A DNA stretch of 64,000 nucleotides from Actinosynnema sp. ALI-1.44 (GCF_001984155.1 NZ_MTQO01000050.1:124001-188000); one strand, 5' to 3'. Positions 1-9,085 are shown, counted from the first letter of the stretch. The notes: a model not told the origin generated them from the letters alone. Translations and numbers: made by a program.

Positions 1-2
1 CC

Positions 3-608
3 GTCGACCAGATGGCCGAGCCGGACAAGGCGAGCGACACCCGTCCGGCGTGGGCGCTGCTGGTCCGGCCCGACCAGGCGATCCCCCGGCTGGAAAGCCA
101 ACTGCTGATCAACGACCTCGGGCCGCGTGCGTCGTGGGAGGAGATCGTGCGGCTCGCGGGCGCCCAGATCGCCGAGAACAACGCGGGTGTGCTCGCCGAG
201 ATCGCCAAGCAGACCGGGGTGTCGCGCACGGGCAGCCTCGCCGACGTGCTGACCGCTGTCGAACAGGGCAAGGGCGAACTGCTGGCCGCCCAGGTCCTCG
301 AGGACGACCTGAGCCGGCAGGAACTCGCCGAGGCCGTCCCCGACGTGCTGACCAGCCTGGTCGCCGACACCATCAGCAGCACGCTGATCCGGGCCGGTCG
401 CGCGCACTTCCAACTGGACTGGTCGGGCCCGAAACTGCTGCGGCTGGACGGCGGCGCGGCGCTGGACCTGCTTGAGCTCGTCCGGCCCGCGATGGACGAC
501 CCCCGGCAGATGCCGGTACTGCGCGAGTGGATCGCGCGGACGAACGTTTTCCCGGCAGGCGAGGAACCCACTGTGGTGACCGCACCGGTGAGTCCGAAGT
601 GGACTTAA
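3..608 (+). CDS. C-terminal part of an unrecognised protein (cut by window edge)
   Basis: The reading frame is open to the left edge, so only the last ~200 residues are seen; the Met codon at 12 need not be the start. The visible part is acidic and mostly helical, with segments such as LLINDLGPRASWEEIVRL and a C-terminal stretch containing DLLELVRPAMDD. I see no membrane segment, signal peptide, catalytic motif or zinc ligands. It ends in a convergent arrangement with the exporter gene that follows, with 56 bp between the stops. I do not recognise the family and assign no function. Coding is supported by the long frame and typical high-GC codon use. Confidence 0.6.
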   Translation, partial: VDQMAEPDKASDTRPAWALLVRPDQAIPRLESQLLINDLGPRASWEEIVRLAGAQIAENNAGVLAEIAKQTGVSRTGSLADVLTAVEQGKGELLAAQVLEDDLSRQELAEAVPDVLTSLVADTISSTLIRAGRAHFQLDWSGPKLLRLDGGAALDLLELVRPAMDDPRQMPVLREWIARTNVFPAGEEPTVVTAPVSPKWT

Positions 609-664
609 GGCCCCCGCGGGCAGGTGCGACAGCGAAACGTGGCGACGGGCTCGGGCGGTGAACG

Positions 665-1507
665 TCAGGAGGCAGCGATCGCCGCGACCCCGGCGAGCAC
701 GATGAACGCACCGGTGAGCCGCCGCACCGGGTCAGGCTCGCCGAGCCAGCGCCACGCGATCAGGCTGCCGAACACGATCGACAGCTCACGAGCGGGCGCG
801 ACCATGCTGACAGGCGCGATCCGCATCGCGTACAGCACGCACACGTACGCGACGGGTGACAGGACAGCGATCACCAGGACATCGACCTTGTGTTGCCGCC
901 ACAACGCGGCGACCCGACTGCCGTTGCGAGCAGCGACCGGCGCGAGTACGAGGCTCTGGATGACCGCGCCGGTGGCGAAGTAGATCAGCGGCGGCATGCT
1001 CTTGACGGAGTGCGCGTCCCACAGCGTGTAGGACGCGATCGTGACACCGGTCAATCCGCCGTAGAACACACTCGGGCCGATCGACACCTGTTTCCGGCCG
1101 ATACCGACAACGAACACACCCACCACGACCAACGCGGCACCCACCAACGCCCACGGCCCAGGCCGCTCGTGCAGGAACGCCATAGCCGCGATGACGGACA
1201 ACAACGGCCCACTCCCCCGCGCGACGGGGTACACCACCGACATGTCGCCCACCGCGTAGCTGCGCTGTAGCACGAGGCCATACGCCACATGCAGCACAGC
1301 GCTCACCCCCGACGCGAACAGCCAACTCCACTGCGGCTCGGCGTACAGCAGGGCGATAGCCCCGACAGGTAAGCAGATGACAGCCGACGCAGCCTGGTAG
1401 AGCCACACGAACAACGCCCCACCCGTGCTCGCCCGCTTGGCAGCGAAGTTCCACGCCGCATGAGCGATCGCGGCGACAAGGACAAGACCAACAGCGACGA
1501 GATCCAC
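665..1507 (-). CDS. EamA/DMT-family exporter
   Basis: Integral membrane protein of about 280 residues, the usual size for the drug/metabolite transporter superfamily. It has about ten hydrophobic helices and the internal duplication of EamA proteins: a first half beginning with a small-residue-rich helix followed by [10 protein letters not shown], and a second half ending near [26 protein letters not shown], which is typical of the last two helices. Likely exports a small metabolite; the substrate cannot be inferred. I chose the GTG at 1507, preceded by an AGGGTGGG ribosome-binding site; a TTG at 1525 is also in frame. Transcribed divergently from rpsT. Confidence 0.85.
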   Translation of the reverse strand: MDLVAVGLVLVAAIAHAAWNFAAKRASTGGALFVWLYQAASAVICLPVGAIALLYAEPQWSWLFASGVSAVLHVAYGLVLQRSYAVGDMSVVYPVARGSGPLLSVIAAMAFLHERPGPWALVGAALVVVGVFVVGIGRKQVSIGPSVFYGGLTGVTIASYTLWDAHSVKSMPPLIYFATGAVIQSLVLAPVAARNGSRVAALWRQHKVDVLVIAVLSPVAYVCVLYAMRIAPVSMVAPARELSIVFGSLIAWRWLGEPDPVRRLTGAFIVLAGVAAIAAS

Positions 1508-1702
1508 AAGCCCACCCTGGTACAACCAGGGGCAACGGTGTTACAGGTTTCCCAGGGGGTGGATTCGTCGGCAGCGGTGACGGGTTGTTACCCTGTCCGA
1601 GTCGTGCCGTGTGGCGTTCCGCCCAGGAGGAAACCCGCGCTTGCGGGGCCAGCAGAGGTGAGCGGTACGACAACCCGGATAGCGACACTGAGGAGTACCA
1701 GC

Positions 1703-1963
1703 GTGGCCAACATCAAGAGCCAGATCAAGCGCATCAAGACCAACGAGGCCGCCCGCCTGCGCAACAAGTCCGTGAAGTCCTCGGTGAAGACGGCGATCCG
1801 GAAGTTCCGCGAAGCCGCCGACGCGGGAGAGAAGGACAAGGCCATCGAGCTGCTGAAGATCGCCAGCCGCCAGCTGGACAAGGCAGCCGGAAAGGGCGTC
1901 ATCCACGCCAACCAGGCCGCCAACCGCAAGTCGGCACTGGCCAAGCGCGCCAACAGCCTCTGA
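1703..1963 (+). CDS. rpsT: 30S ribosomal protein S20
   Basis: Encodes the 86-residue S20 protein, which binds 16S rRNA in the body of the small subunit. The sequence begins [17 protein letters not shown] and ends with the conserved [17 protein letters not shown] segment; it is very basic and helical, and its length is normal. The start is the GTG at 1703, with AGGAG at 1691-1695 giving good spacing; the frame is open further upstream but that part is not conserved. It is followed by a strong hairpin. The convergent neighbour is holA, as in mycobacteria (rpsT beside holA). Confidence 0.97.
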   Translation: MANIKSQIKRIKTNEAARLRNKSVKSSVKTAIRKFREAADAGEKDKAIELLKIASRQLDKAAGKGVIHANQAANRKSALAKRANSL

Positions 1964-1973
1964 CAAGAACCCC

Positions 1974-2012
1974 CGAGAAGGGCCCACGCCACCACGGCGT
2001 GGGCCCTTCTCG
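1974..2012 (+). terminator. Terminator hairpin after rpsT
   Basis: Perfect 17-bp inverted repeat (arms 1974-1990 and 1996-2012, 5-nt loop) starting 11 bp after the rpsT stop. No clear T tract follows, as is common for actinobacterial terminators. Confidence 0.85.
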
Positions 2013-2490
2013 CATTCCACGCCCCGGCCGCCGCCCACCAGCTCCAGGCCCCATCGATCCCACGCGTGCCCACAGCAGCGACGGCCAGCCCACACGAATG
2101 ACCAGAACCAACCGCCTCAAGCCGATAACCAGCCCCAGGCAGACCGTCGGCAATTCGGGTCGCGGAGTTGAGCGCCGCCCACCAGTCAGCGCAAAATGCA
2201 AAACACCCAAAGCCAGCGCAATCGCAACCAGGCTCGGCCAGCAGGGACCAATCTTGAAAGACTCACATGCACTCACCACACCAGCGAATGAACAAATTCC
2301 GCGCACATCCCGAACAGCATTCCAGCCACACTGAACCGCAGCTGAACAACCGTCGACCATCATCACACCCACAAGATGAGACAGCGCCAACCGGCAACCG
2401 GAACGACAGACGCACCCATCCCACTTACGAAAGCAATTCATACCAACGGCACGCAGGCGCCGACCTGACAAAGGCCACTCTCGAGGGGGT
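2013..2490. other. Gene-less spacer between rpsT and holA
   Basis: About 480 bp without a convincing gene. It is visibly poorer in GC than its surroundings and rich in CA/AC runs. A minus-strand open frame crosses it and could encode a short hydrophobic segment (LVAIALALGVLHFAL), but it has no start context and runs through the rpsT terminator, so I do not call it. No RNA structure recognised. Confidence 0.5.
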
Positions 2491-2527
2491 GTCCTGGCGG
2501 TGGAGATTTCTTCTCCACCGCCAGGAC
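2491..2527. terminator. Strong hairpin downstream of holA
   Basis: Perfect 16-bp arms (2491-2506 and 2512-2527) with a 5-nt loop, 13 bp beyond the holA stop codon. The symmetric stem between convergent genes fits a terminator for holA. Confidence 0.75.
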
Positions 2528-2539
2528 CGGGCCTGTTTG

Positions 2540-3529
2540 TCACGCCCTCCGGTGCGCTCTGGCGATTTTGATGATGGCGAGTTCCAGTGCGTAGCCCGCG
2601 TCAGCCGCAGCGCCTTTCACATCGGCGTTGAGCGCCGCCACGATCTGCATCGCGTCGGCGAGCCCGGCGGGGTGCCAACCTCGGGTCTGGGTCATCGCCT
2701 TGCGGATCTTCCACGGCGGCATGCCCAGCTCACCGGCTGATTTGAACGGGTCGATCCGGCCGAGCGGGGCGATGCGGGCGACTGTGCGGACAGCGTCGGC
2801 GAGAGCATCCGCCACCAGGACGTGGGGCACGCCGAGCTGCATGGCCCAGCGCAGTGCCTCGAGTGCACCGGGCAGGTCACCGACGACCGCCTTCTCCGCG
2901 ACCGCGAAGCCGTTCACCTCCGCGCGCCCGTTGTGGTACTTGCGGACGGCGGTCTCGTCGACCTTTCCGTCGGTGTCCGCCACCAACTGCGCCGCGGCGG
3001 ACGCCAGCTCGCGCAGGTCCGAGCCGACCGTCTCGATCAGCGCCGCCACCGCCGCCGCGTCGGCGCGGCCACCGGCGACGCGGATCTCGTGCCGGACGAA
3101 CTCCTCGCGCTCCGTTGCCTTGGTCATCTTCGGGCACTCGGTCACTTGGGCGCCCGCCTTCTTCAAGGCCGTCGGCAAGGACTTGGCCACCTTGGTCCGG
3201 CCGCCCCCCGAGTGCAGGACCACAAGGACCACGCCGTCCGCGGGGTTCTTCCCGTAGGCGATGATCGCGTCGGCGATGTCCTGCTGCGCCTCGTGCGCCG
3301 CCTCGAGAACGACCACCCGGGCTTCGGCGAACAGCGACGGGCTGACCAGTTCGGTGAGTTGCGGCGTTGTGAGATCAGCCACCCGGACCCTGGTCAGGTC
3401 GGCTGTCGGGTCGGCCAGCCGCGCGGCCTCCAGCGCGGCCCGGACCGCTCGATCTACCAGTAGCTCTTCCTCGCCCAGCACCAGTTGCAGCGGCTCGGGC
3501 GTCACAGCCGGGGCGTTCACAGACAGCAT
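2540..3529 (-). CDS. holA: DNA polymerase III subunit delta
   Basis: Clamp-loader delta subunit of about 329 residues, which opens the beta sliding clamp during replication. It shows the family pattern: an N-terminal LQLVLGEEELLVDRAV segment, the FAEARVVVLE beta strand, the VLVVLHSGGG..K strand-helix, a conserved C-terminal domain with RWAMQLGVPHVLVADAL, and a PFKSAGELGMPPWKIRKA segment. As usual for delta, no working Walker A is present. The ATG at 3529 gives the normal length; the frame continues upstream but the extension is not conserved. In mycobacteria comEC lies immediately upstream of holA on the same strand. Here the upstream neighbour is the thrC riboswitch, and comEC is 46 kb away. 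Confidence 0.93.
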   Translation of the reverse strand: MLSVNAPAVTPEPLQLVLGEEELLVDRAVRAALEAARLADPTADLTRVRVADLTTPQLTELVSPSLFAEARVVVLEAAHEAQQDIADAIIAYGKNPADGVVLVVLHSGGGRTKVAKSLPTALKKAGAQVTECPKMTKATEREEFVRHEIRVAGGRADAAAVAALIETVGSDLRELASAAAQLVADTDGKVDETAVRKYHNGRAEVNGFAVAEKAVVGDLPGALEALRWAMQLGVPHVLVADALADAVRTVARIAPLGRIDPFKSAGELGMPPWKIRKAMTQTRGWHPAGLADAMQIVAALNADVKGAAADAGYALELAIIKIARAHRRA

Positions 3530-3631
3530 CCTGCCACGTCTCGCTCTCCCGGATTGTGGGCGCCTTGGGTGGCATCGGGTAAGGACGTTGCCGTAACGTG
3601 TCCTGCTGACAGACCCCACAACTGAACATTG

Positions 3632-3742
3632 CTCATCCAGAGGGGCAGAGGGATCGGCCCGAAGAAGCCCCGGCAACCGGCGTTCACCGTTCAGGTGGCG
3701 ATCACGGTGCCAATTCCGACCGGCACGAGCCGGAAAGATGAG
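3632..3742 (+). promoter_or_regulatory. SAM-I (S-box) riboswitch controlling threonine synthase
   Basis: All S-box elements are readable. P1 is CTCATC (3632-3637) pairing with GATGAG (3737-3742). The P2 kink-turn region has AGAGGGGCAGAGGGA and GAAGAAGCCCCGGCAACC. P3 is CACCGT (3685-3690) pairing with ACGGTG (3704-3709), followed by the conserved GCCAATTCC. P4 is CCGGC (3720-3724) pairing with GCCGG (3729-3733), followed by AAAGATGAG. The last bases of P1 overlap the GAGGAG ribosome-binding site of thrC (3740-3745), so SAM binding, which stabilises P1, should hide it. I infer translational repression of thrC when SAM is high. Confidence 0.93.
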
Positions 3743-3755
3743 GAGATACCTCGCG

Positions 3756-5012
3756 ATGACGACCACAGTCGGTGCGCCAACCACCTTCGACCTCGGACCT
3801 GCCCAGGCACTGTCGTGCCGGGAATGCGGTCACCAGATCCCACTGGCACCGGAATTCGCCTGTGCCGAGTGTTTCGGCCCGCTCGAGGTCGCTTACTCGT
3901 TCGGCCGGATCAGCCGGGCGGACATCGAAGCCGGACCCAGGAACATCTGGCGCTACCGGGGGCTTCTCCCCGTTCCGTCCGATGTAGACGCTTACCCGAA
4001 CACCGAGCCCGGGCTGACCAGGCTGGTGAAGGCGGACCGCCTCGCCGCCGCGCTCGGCGTGAAAAGCCTGTGGGTCAAGGACGACACCGGAAACCCGACG
4101 CACTCGTTCAAGGACCGCGTCGTCGCCGTCGCACTCGCGGCCGCGCGCCAACTCGGTTTCAAGGTGCTCGCCTGCCCGTCGACGGGCAACCTGGCCAACG
4201 CGACCGCGGCCGCCGCGGCCCGCGCGGGCTGGGAATCCGTGGTGCTGATCCCGTCTTCCCTCGAGCGGGCGAAGATCCTCACCACCGCGGTGTACGACGG
4301 CGCGCTGATCGCTGTCGACGGCAACTACGACGACGTGAACCGCCTGGCCACGGAACTGGCCGCGGAGCACGAGGACTGGGCGTTCGTGAACGTCAACGTC
4401 CGGCCGTACTACGCCGAGGGGTCGAAGACCCTGGCGTACGAGATCGCCGAACAACTCGGCTGGCGGCTGCCGGAGCAGGTGGTCGTCCCGATCGCCTCCG
4501 GCGCGCAGTTGACCAAGGTGGACAAGGGTTTCCGCGAGCTCGGCTCGCTCGGGCTCGTCGACGAGACGCCGTATCGCGTCTTCGGCGCACAAGCCACCGG
4601 GTGCTCGCCCGTGTCAGCGGCCCACAAGGCGGGACATGACGTCGTCCAGCCCGTGCGCCCGAACACCATCGCCCGCTCGCTGGCCATCGGTGCCCCCGCC
4701 GACGGCCCGTACGTGCTCGATGTCGTCAACCGCACCAACGGCGCGATCGAGGACGTCAGCGACGAGGAAGTCGTCGAAGGCATCCGGCTGCTGGCCCGCA
4801 CCGAGGGCATCTTCACCGAGACCGCGGGCGGCGTGACCGTCGCGACGGCGAAGAAGCTGATCGAAACCGGCAAGCTCGACCCGGAGGCCGAGACGGTCCT
4901 GCTGATCACCGGCGACGGCCTCAAGACACTGGACGCCATCGAATCCCAGGTCGGCCCGCGCGCCACCGTGCCGCCGTCGGCCGACGCGGTCCACCAGGCG
5001 CTCGGCCTGTAA
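3756..5012 (+). CDS. thrC: Threonine synthase
   Basis: PLP enzyme converting O-phosphohomoserine to threonine, the last step of threonine synthesis. About 418 residues. An N-terminal Cys4 zinc-ribbon-like motif (C21xxC24, C36xxC39) is followed by the fold-type II PLP core with Schiff-base Lys119 in HSFKDRV, the phosphate-binding ACPSTGNLANA loop, and GDGLKT near the end. I chose ATG 3756 because it has AGGAG at 3741-3745; the earlier in-frame ATG at 3738 lies inside the P1 helix of the riboswitch and cannot be the natural start. Monocistronic, followed by a hairpin. SAM control is sensible because homoserine is shared between threonine and methionine/SAM synthesis. Confidence 0.95.
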   Translation: MTTTVGAPTTFDLGPAQALSCRECGHQIPLAPEFACAECFGPLEVAYSFGRISRADIEAGPRNIWRYRGLLPVPSDVDAYPNTEPGLTRLVKADRLAAALGVKSLWVKDDTGNPTHSFKDRVVAVALAAARQLGFKVLACPSTGNLANATAAAAARAGWESVVLIPSSLERAKILTTAVYDGALIAVDGNYDDVNRLATELAAEHEDWAFVNVNVRPYYAEGSKTLAYEIAEQLGWRLPEQVVVPIASGAQLTKVDKGFRELGSLGLVDETPYRVFGAQATGCSPVSAAHKAGHDVVQPVRPNTIARSLAIGAPADGPYVLDVVNRTNGAIEDVSDEEVVEGIRLLARTEGIFTETAGGVTVATAKKLIETGKLDPEAETVLLITGDGLKTLDAIESQVGPRATVPPSADAVHQALGL

Positions 5013-5023
5013 ACCCCGTGTTC

Positions 5024-5055
5024 GGGGCCTTCGCCGCTCACCCGGTGAAGGCCCC
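5024..5055. terminator. Bidirectional hairpin between thrC and the cyclase-like gene
   Basis: GGGGCCTTC arm (5024-5032, extendable to 5035 with one G-U pair) pairs with GAAGGCCCC (5047-5055) around a short loop. It begins 11 bp after the thrC stop. The stop codon of the converging minus-strand gene lies in the loop, so it may serve both genes. Confidence 0.75.
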
Positions 5056-6045
5056 TGACAAGCCTGAAGTGCCTTCTGCTGCTGTTACGGAAACCGCGGA
5101 CCCCCACGCGAGCTCTCGGCGGAGCTTCGCCTGTCCCCCAGTGCCAGTGGTCCAGGCTAGCCGGTCGGCTGTTGGGGCGCTCCTGCTGGTGACCAGACGG
5201 AGTGGACGAGTCACGGCGTCAGGTGCCGTCGCCGCTTTGGCATGAACCTGCCTGGGCCCCGGCGAAATCGGACTCAGGGCTCTGAGCGTCCGCATCAGGA
5301 AGCTGATGAGTGCGCTGCGGGCAACTCGTTGGGGACGCTGACGATGTCGTCCTCTTCGGGGTCGCCAGTGTGATGGCGCCGCATGATCGAAATGCTGAAA
5401 GTGGACACGCAGAACGTTGTTCCCATCTGTTGGGGTGGCACTGAACAACGGGCGGACGAACGTAACCCAGCCTGTCATTGGCGTGCCCTTGAGACGTACG
5501 CGAACTCGCGTGTAGTCCGTTGTGGACTCACTGTGGAGTTGGCTGATCACGTGCTCGAAGAACCAGGTGGAGGTGATGACACCGACGGCCGCTGTGTTTC
5601 CAGCGAGTTGTGTCTTGAACTCGGGGGCATCCAGCAGCCGGAAGGCGTGGATCAGCGCAGGTGAACTGACACCGTGCGTGTCACGGGTGATTTCCCCTGC
5701 GTGCAGAGCGAGCCGGAGCCGAATGCAGGAGCTCACGGGATTGCGTGTGTTGTATCGGCTGATCTCGCTGGCGAGAGTCCCTGGCAACCGGGACGCAACG
5801 AACTCCTTGGGGATGTTCGCGGGGACGAGAATGAGTACACCGTCACCTCGGTCTTCACGGTAGCACTCGTTCCACGGTATTCCTGCGTAGTGGAACGCGT
5901 GGCTCAGGGCGCGGTAGAGCCCCTCACGGATGACGAGGTGGTCCTGGTGGGTTCGTCGCGGATGGCTGAATCTGTAGACGTCGACCAACACGATTGTCTT
6001 GTGTGCCGCGGGAGACCGCGCAGCGCTGTTGTGGAAGACGTTCAC
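5038..6045 (-). CDS. Class III nucleotidyl-cyclase-fold protein
   Basis: About 335 residues. Residues ~15-200 resemble a cyclase homology domain: IVLVDVYRFS supplies the first metal-binding Asp, EDRGDGVLIL the second, followed by the LALHAGEI strand seen in adenylate/guanylate cyclases. Whether it makes a cyclic nucleotide, and which one, cannot be read from sequence. The last ~110 residues are Arg/Ala-rich, look unstructured, and may be a degenerate extension. The GTG start at 6045 overlaps the stop of the upstream gene (GTGA), so translation is coupled to the degenerate GGDEF/EAL protein. It is the third gene of the sigma-factor operon. Alternative: a catalytically silent cyclase-like sensor domain. 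Confidence 0.7.
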   Translation of the reverse strand: MNVFHNSAARSPAAHKTIVLVDVYRFSHPRRTHQDHLVIREGLYRALSHAFHYAGIPWNECYREDRGDGVLILVPANIPKEFVASRLPGTLASEISRYNTRNPVSSCIRLRLALHAGEITRDTHGVSSPALIHAFRLLDAPEFKTQLAGNTAAVGVITSTWFFEHVISQLHSESTTDYTRVRVRLKGTPMTGWVTFVRPLFSATPTDGNNVLRVHFQHFDHAAPSHWRPRRGRHRQRPQRVARSALISFLMRTLRALSPISPGPRQVHAKAATAPDAVTRPLRLVTSRSAPTADRLAWTTGTGGQAKLRRELAWGSAVSVTAAEGTSGLSGAFTG

Positions 6046-8426
6046 TTCGCCACCGCGTGGATCTCCATCGAGCGGCTCACGACAGCTTCCAGGTCCGCTT
6101 CGGTGCCCGCGCACCCGGTCAAGTCACCCTCGATCAGAGTCGCACCCAGCCTTCGGACGGCATCTCGTTGTTCACGGGTGCTGATGCCGGGCACAGTGGT
6201 TTCCAGACTCAGCGTGTCCGCGCATTCGATCAGAGCCTGAACAACGGGTTTGGTTTCCACGTCCTGGGCAGTGGGGGCTGACTGCGAGAACAAGTTCGCG
6301 GCCAACTGGGGATCGAGGACGGCACCGTTGAACGGGGTGCCGGTCAGCCTCGGCATCCTGTTGAGGTGTTCGCCGAACCCATTGATAATGAGAGCGATAC
6401 CGTTTCCGGTCAGCCCGACCAACTCGCGCCATGACCGACCGTCGTCGTCGAGCAGTGCGCTCACGGGCACACTCAGTTGCAGGAGCCGCTCGGGAAACCG
6501 GTACCGAGCCAGTTCGGCTGCGAGGTGCGCGAAGAGTGTGTCGGTCAACGGCTTGCGTCCGGGCAGGTCGATACGGACGAATGGGCTCCGCTCGCCGAAC
6601 TTCTGGTACCACCGTGCCGCGGTTTCGGCGGCCCGGCTGATCATCCAGTGCCCGGCGGCCGCGGTCGTACCGAAGGTGTCCGCCAGGTCGAGCACCTCGT
6701 TGATCGGCGTCCGCCACATCGTGGGGTGTCTCCAGTGGAGGGTGACGTGCGAACCGAGGATGCGGGCGCTGCGCGCTGACCCGATCGGCGCGTGCCTCAG
6801 TCGAACGCCGTCGGTCGCGATCGCCTGACCGAGCCCTGCCGCCTCGACGACGCGGCTGGCGGCTGATTCGGCCTCGGCGGCGGGGATGACTCTCGGCTGA
6901 GACGAGTTGGTCGTCCGGCGGTTCGTGTCCAGGCTGTGGTCAAGCCATCGGATCAGCGAGTCGGCGTCGCCATGCGGAGGGCCGTCGGTGACCGCACCGA
7001 TGAGAGGGACAATGGACACTGCCTCCTTGCTGGTCACCGCTACCGGCCCGGTCAGGCTCTGGACGAGCAGCTGGATCGCGGGGCCGATGGCAGCCCACTG
7101 ATCCGGACCCGCTACCAGGATTGCGATGGTCGTGGCGTCCAGTTGGGTGACCATCTCGGCCTGTTCGGCCGCTGCGCGAGTCCTGGCAGCCAGCTCCTTC
7201 GCGACCTTGCCGGAAGCAGCGGAGCCGTAGTGGGCTGTGATCGCGTCCATGTTGTCGAAGCGCACCGCGAACATGCCGACACGACCATTGTTTCGTGTGG
7301 ACGACAGAGCACTCAACCGGTCCATGAAATGCCGTTTGCTGGGCATGTCGAAGGCCCCGTCGTACCGGGTGGAGTGGTCCAGCCAGCGCCGCAGCGCGCG
7401 GTGCTGTGTCACATCCTCCAGTACGAAAGGGATCTCGCCGGGGACATCTTCGTCGTTGCGGTGCCGTCCCCAGTGCACTCTGACCCAGACCGGTGTGGCG
7501 TATGGAGAAGTGGCCAGTCGGAATTCCTGTGCGGGTTCGGAAGCGTCGTCATACGCGGGGTGAAGCGACCAGAGCGGCGTCCTTGAGTCGTCGTCGTGGG
7601 CCAGACTTGCCAGGTCTCGGTCGATGACCGGCACATCCTCGCCGATCAGCCGGCGCAACGCGTCGTTGGCGGTCGTGATCCGCCCGTCCGGATTCGCGAT
7701 TCCCATCGGGATGGGAGCCGTGTGCAGGATCTCGTGGAACCGCGCGTTGATCAGCGCGGCGTGCACTGCGGCTTCTTTCGCCCGGTGCAGGGCCTCGATC
7801 AGTAGATCCTGTCCTTCCAGGGCGCGTGCTCGAGTGCCCGCGGCGTAGCCTTCGCCGAATCGGCCGATGACCGGTGTCCAGTCCGACGTCTGCGGCAGCC
7901 GCTCCTCCAGTGACCGGAAGAACTCGGACAAGATCCGCAACGACTGCCCGAACGCCGCCGGAGTGGTCTTGATCCGTTGTGCCAACTCGTATCCGATTCG
8001 ATCGACCGGGATGCGGGTCTGCTCCGGAGCGACGACATGCAGGGTGAATTCCCTGAGGAACTCCGACAGGTCGGGACTGAGGTCTTCCGAAACGTAGCTC
8101 TCACTACCAATTGCCATGCTCCAACGAGCGGCCACCACTTCTAACCGAGTAGCTGGTGACAGCGGACCGGGTACGTCCGCAGCGGTCGTCGGTCTGCGCG
8201 AGGACCCAACCTCCTCGGCCGCTCGCAAGGCATCTCCGGCTTGCAGCCACTCGACGAACCGGTCCCGGTACGCGAGTGTGGCCTGGGGGTGATCGTCCAC
8301 AACGGCGGTGAGTGCCTGCCCGAGCCCCGACAGCACCCGATCCAGGTCCTCGTCGCTGATCGCGCGTCGCCACACTTTGAGCCTCGATGCGAATCTGGTG
8401 GCCCAGTCGCGGAAGTTCCGCATCAT
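6042..8426 (-). CDS. PAS-GGDEF-EAL protein with eroded catalytic motifs
   Basis: 794 residues, probably cytosolic (no clear membrane helices). Residues ~1-215 are a helical N-terminal region. A PAS domain (~220-345) includes PMGIANPDGRITTANDALRRLIGED. A GGDEF fold (~355-510) follows, recognisable by the MPSKRHFMDRL and FAVRFDNMDAITAHYG segments, but the GGDEF loop reads QLDATTIAIL. The C-terminal EAL-like fold (~545-790) has no EAL triad, no DDFG (INGFG instead) and a changed loop near VPGIST. It is therefore unlikely to make or cut cyclic di-GMP; it may bind a nucleotide or act as a scaffold. The ATG at 8426 overlaps the stop of the sigma gene (ATGA), and its own stop overlaps the cyclase start. 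Confidence 0.8.
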   Translation of the reverse strand: MMRNFRDWATRFASRLKVWRRAISDEDLDRVLSGLGQALTAVVDDHPQATLAYRDRFVEWLQAGDALRAAEEVGSSRRPTTAADVPGPLSPATRLEVVAARWSMAIGSESYVSEDLSPDLSEFLREFTLHVVAPEQTRIPVDRIGYELAQRIKTTPAAFGQSLRILSEFFRSLEERLPQTSDWTPVIGRFGEGYAAGTRARALEGQDLLIEALHRAKEAAVHAALINARFHEILHTAPIPMGIANPDGRITTANDALRRLIGEDVPVIDRDLASLAHDDDSRTPLWSLHPAYDDASEPAQEFRLATSPYATPVWVRVHWGRHRNDEDVPGEIPFVLEDVTQHRALRRWLDHSTRYDGAFDMPSKRHFMDRLSALSSTRNNGRVGMFAVRFDNMDAITAHYGSAASGKVAKELAARTRAAAEQAEMVTQLDATTIAILVAGPDQWAAIGPAIQLLVQSLTGPVAVTSKEAVSIVPLIGAVTDGPPHGDADSLIRWLDHSLDTNRRTTNSSQPRVIPAAEAESAASRVVEAAGLGQAIATDGVRLRHAPIGSARSARILGSHVTLHWRHPTMWRTPINEVLDLADTFGTTAAAGHWMISRAAETAARWYQKFGERSPFVRIDLPGRKPLTDTLFAHLAAELARYRFPERLLQLSVPVSALLDDDGRSWRELVGLTGNGIALIINGFGEHLNRMPRLTGTPFNGAVLDPQLAANLFSQSAPTAQDVETKPVVQALIECADTLSLETTVPGISTREQRDAVRRLGATLIEGDLTGCAGTEADLEAVVSRSMEIHAVAK

Positions 8427-9037
8427 CGCGCACCCTCTCCATCATGATCGTCGTCACCATCTGCGGGGGATGCGGGGGGACCGGGATCTGAAAGCGGCGG
8501 CGGCTGCCTCGGTGCCCGCCGACCGAGTCGGGTTCGAAGCTGCTTCCTCGCCGCTTCCAACCTGCGTGACACGGTCCGCGTCGAGATGTCCAAGACCTTC
8601 GCTATTTCTTCCAATGTGAAACCATTGAGCTGCAAGTTGATGACGTCACGTTCGTCGTCCGGCAAATCTGTTATCTCTTGCAGCGCCTCTCGGTATGCGA
8701 TTCTCGTCTGGTCGTCGACTTGCGTCAGCCGATCCATGGCAGCGGTTTCAGGATCAGAGACGGTACGCTCTCTTGATGCCTTTCTTTGGTAGTCGACATA
8801 GCGGTGGCGTGCTACGTGGAACGCCCACGCTTTTCGATGTTGCGTGTCGGCGAATGTCGACCACTTCTCCCACAGTTCCATCATGATGTCGTGTGCCACT
8901 GCTTCCGCGTCGACGCCTGGATCGCGCATGAGCGCAGACCGCGCCACGAATCCGCGAAGCTCGACGTATACACTCTTGAACTCGGCGCTGACTTTGTCGT
9001 CCCGAACGGGGCCGTGCTCATTACCGTCATGCGTCAC
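8423..9037 (-). CDS. RNA polymerase sigma factor, sigma-70/ECF-like
   Basis: About 200 residues. Region 2 has ELRGFVARSALM, then VDAEAVAHDIMMELWEKW and KAWAFHVARHRYVDYQRK, typical of the -10-recognising helices. Region 4 is a helix-turn-helix with LPDDERDVINLQLNGFTLEE and IAKVLDISTRTVSRRLEAARKQ. The C-terminal tail is Pro/Asp-rich and probably disordered. The start is uncertain: GTG 9037 is used here; GTG 9085 would add a short Arg-rich extension. No anti-sigma gene follows; instead the next two genes encode PAS/GGDEF/EAL-like and cyclase-like proteins, coupled by ATGA and GTGA overlaps. I infer that one of these may control the sigma factor. Confidence 0.85.
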   Translation of the reverse strand: MTHDGNEHGPVRDDKVSAEFKSVYVELRGFVARSALMRDPGVDAEAVAHDIMMELWEKWSTFADTQHRKAWAFHVARHRYVDYQRKASRERTVSDPETAAMDRLTQVDDQTRIAYREALQEITDLPDDERDVINLQLNGFTLEEIAKVLDISTRTVSRRLEAARKQLRTRLGRRAPRQPPPLSDPGPPASPADGDDDHDGEGAR

Positions 9038-9085
9038 GCCCCGCCGCTCCGCCCTCGAACGACGTGCGCGCTGTCCGTTGCGCAC

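Noticed and set aside
1899-2543. Minus-strand 214-codon frame between rpsT and holA
   Set aside because: It runs through two terminator hairpins and the rpsT end, with no start context or known domain.
3632-3742. SAM-IV riboswitch instead of SAM-I
   Set aside because: The AGAGGGA...GGCCC and GAAGCCC-type kink-turn with P3/P4 and AAAGATGAG fit SAM-I; the SAM-IV GAGUG core is absent.
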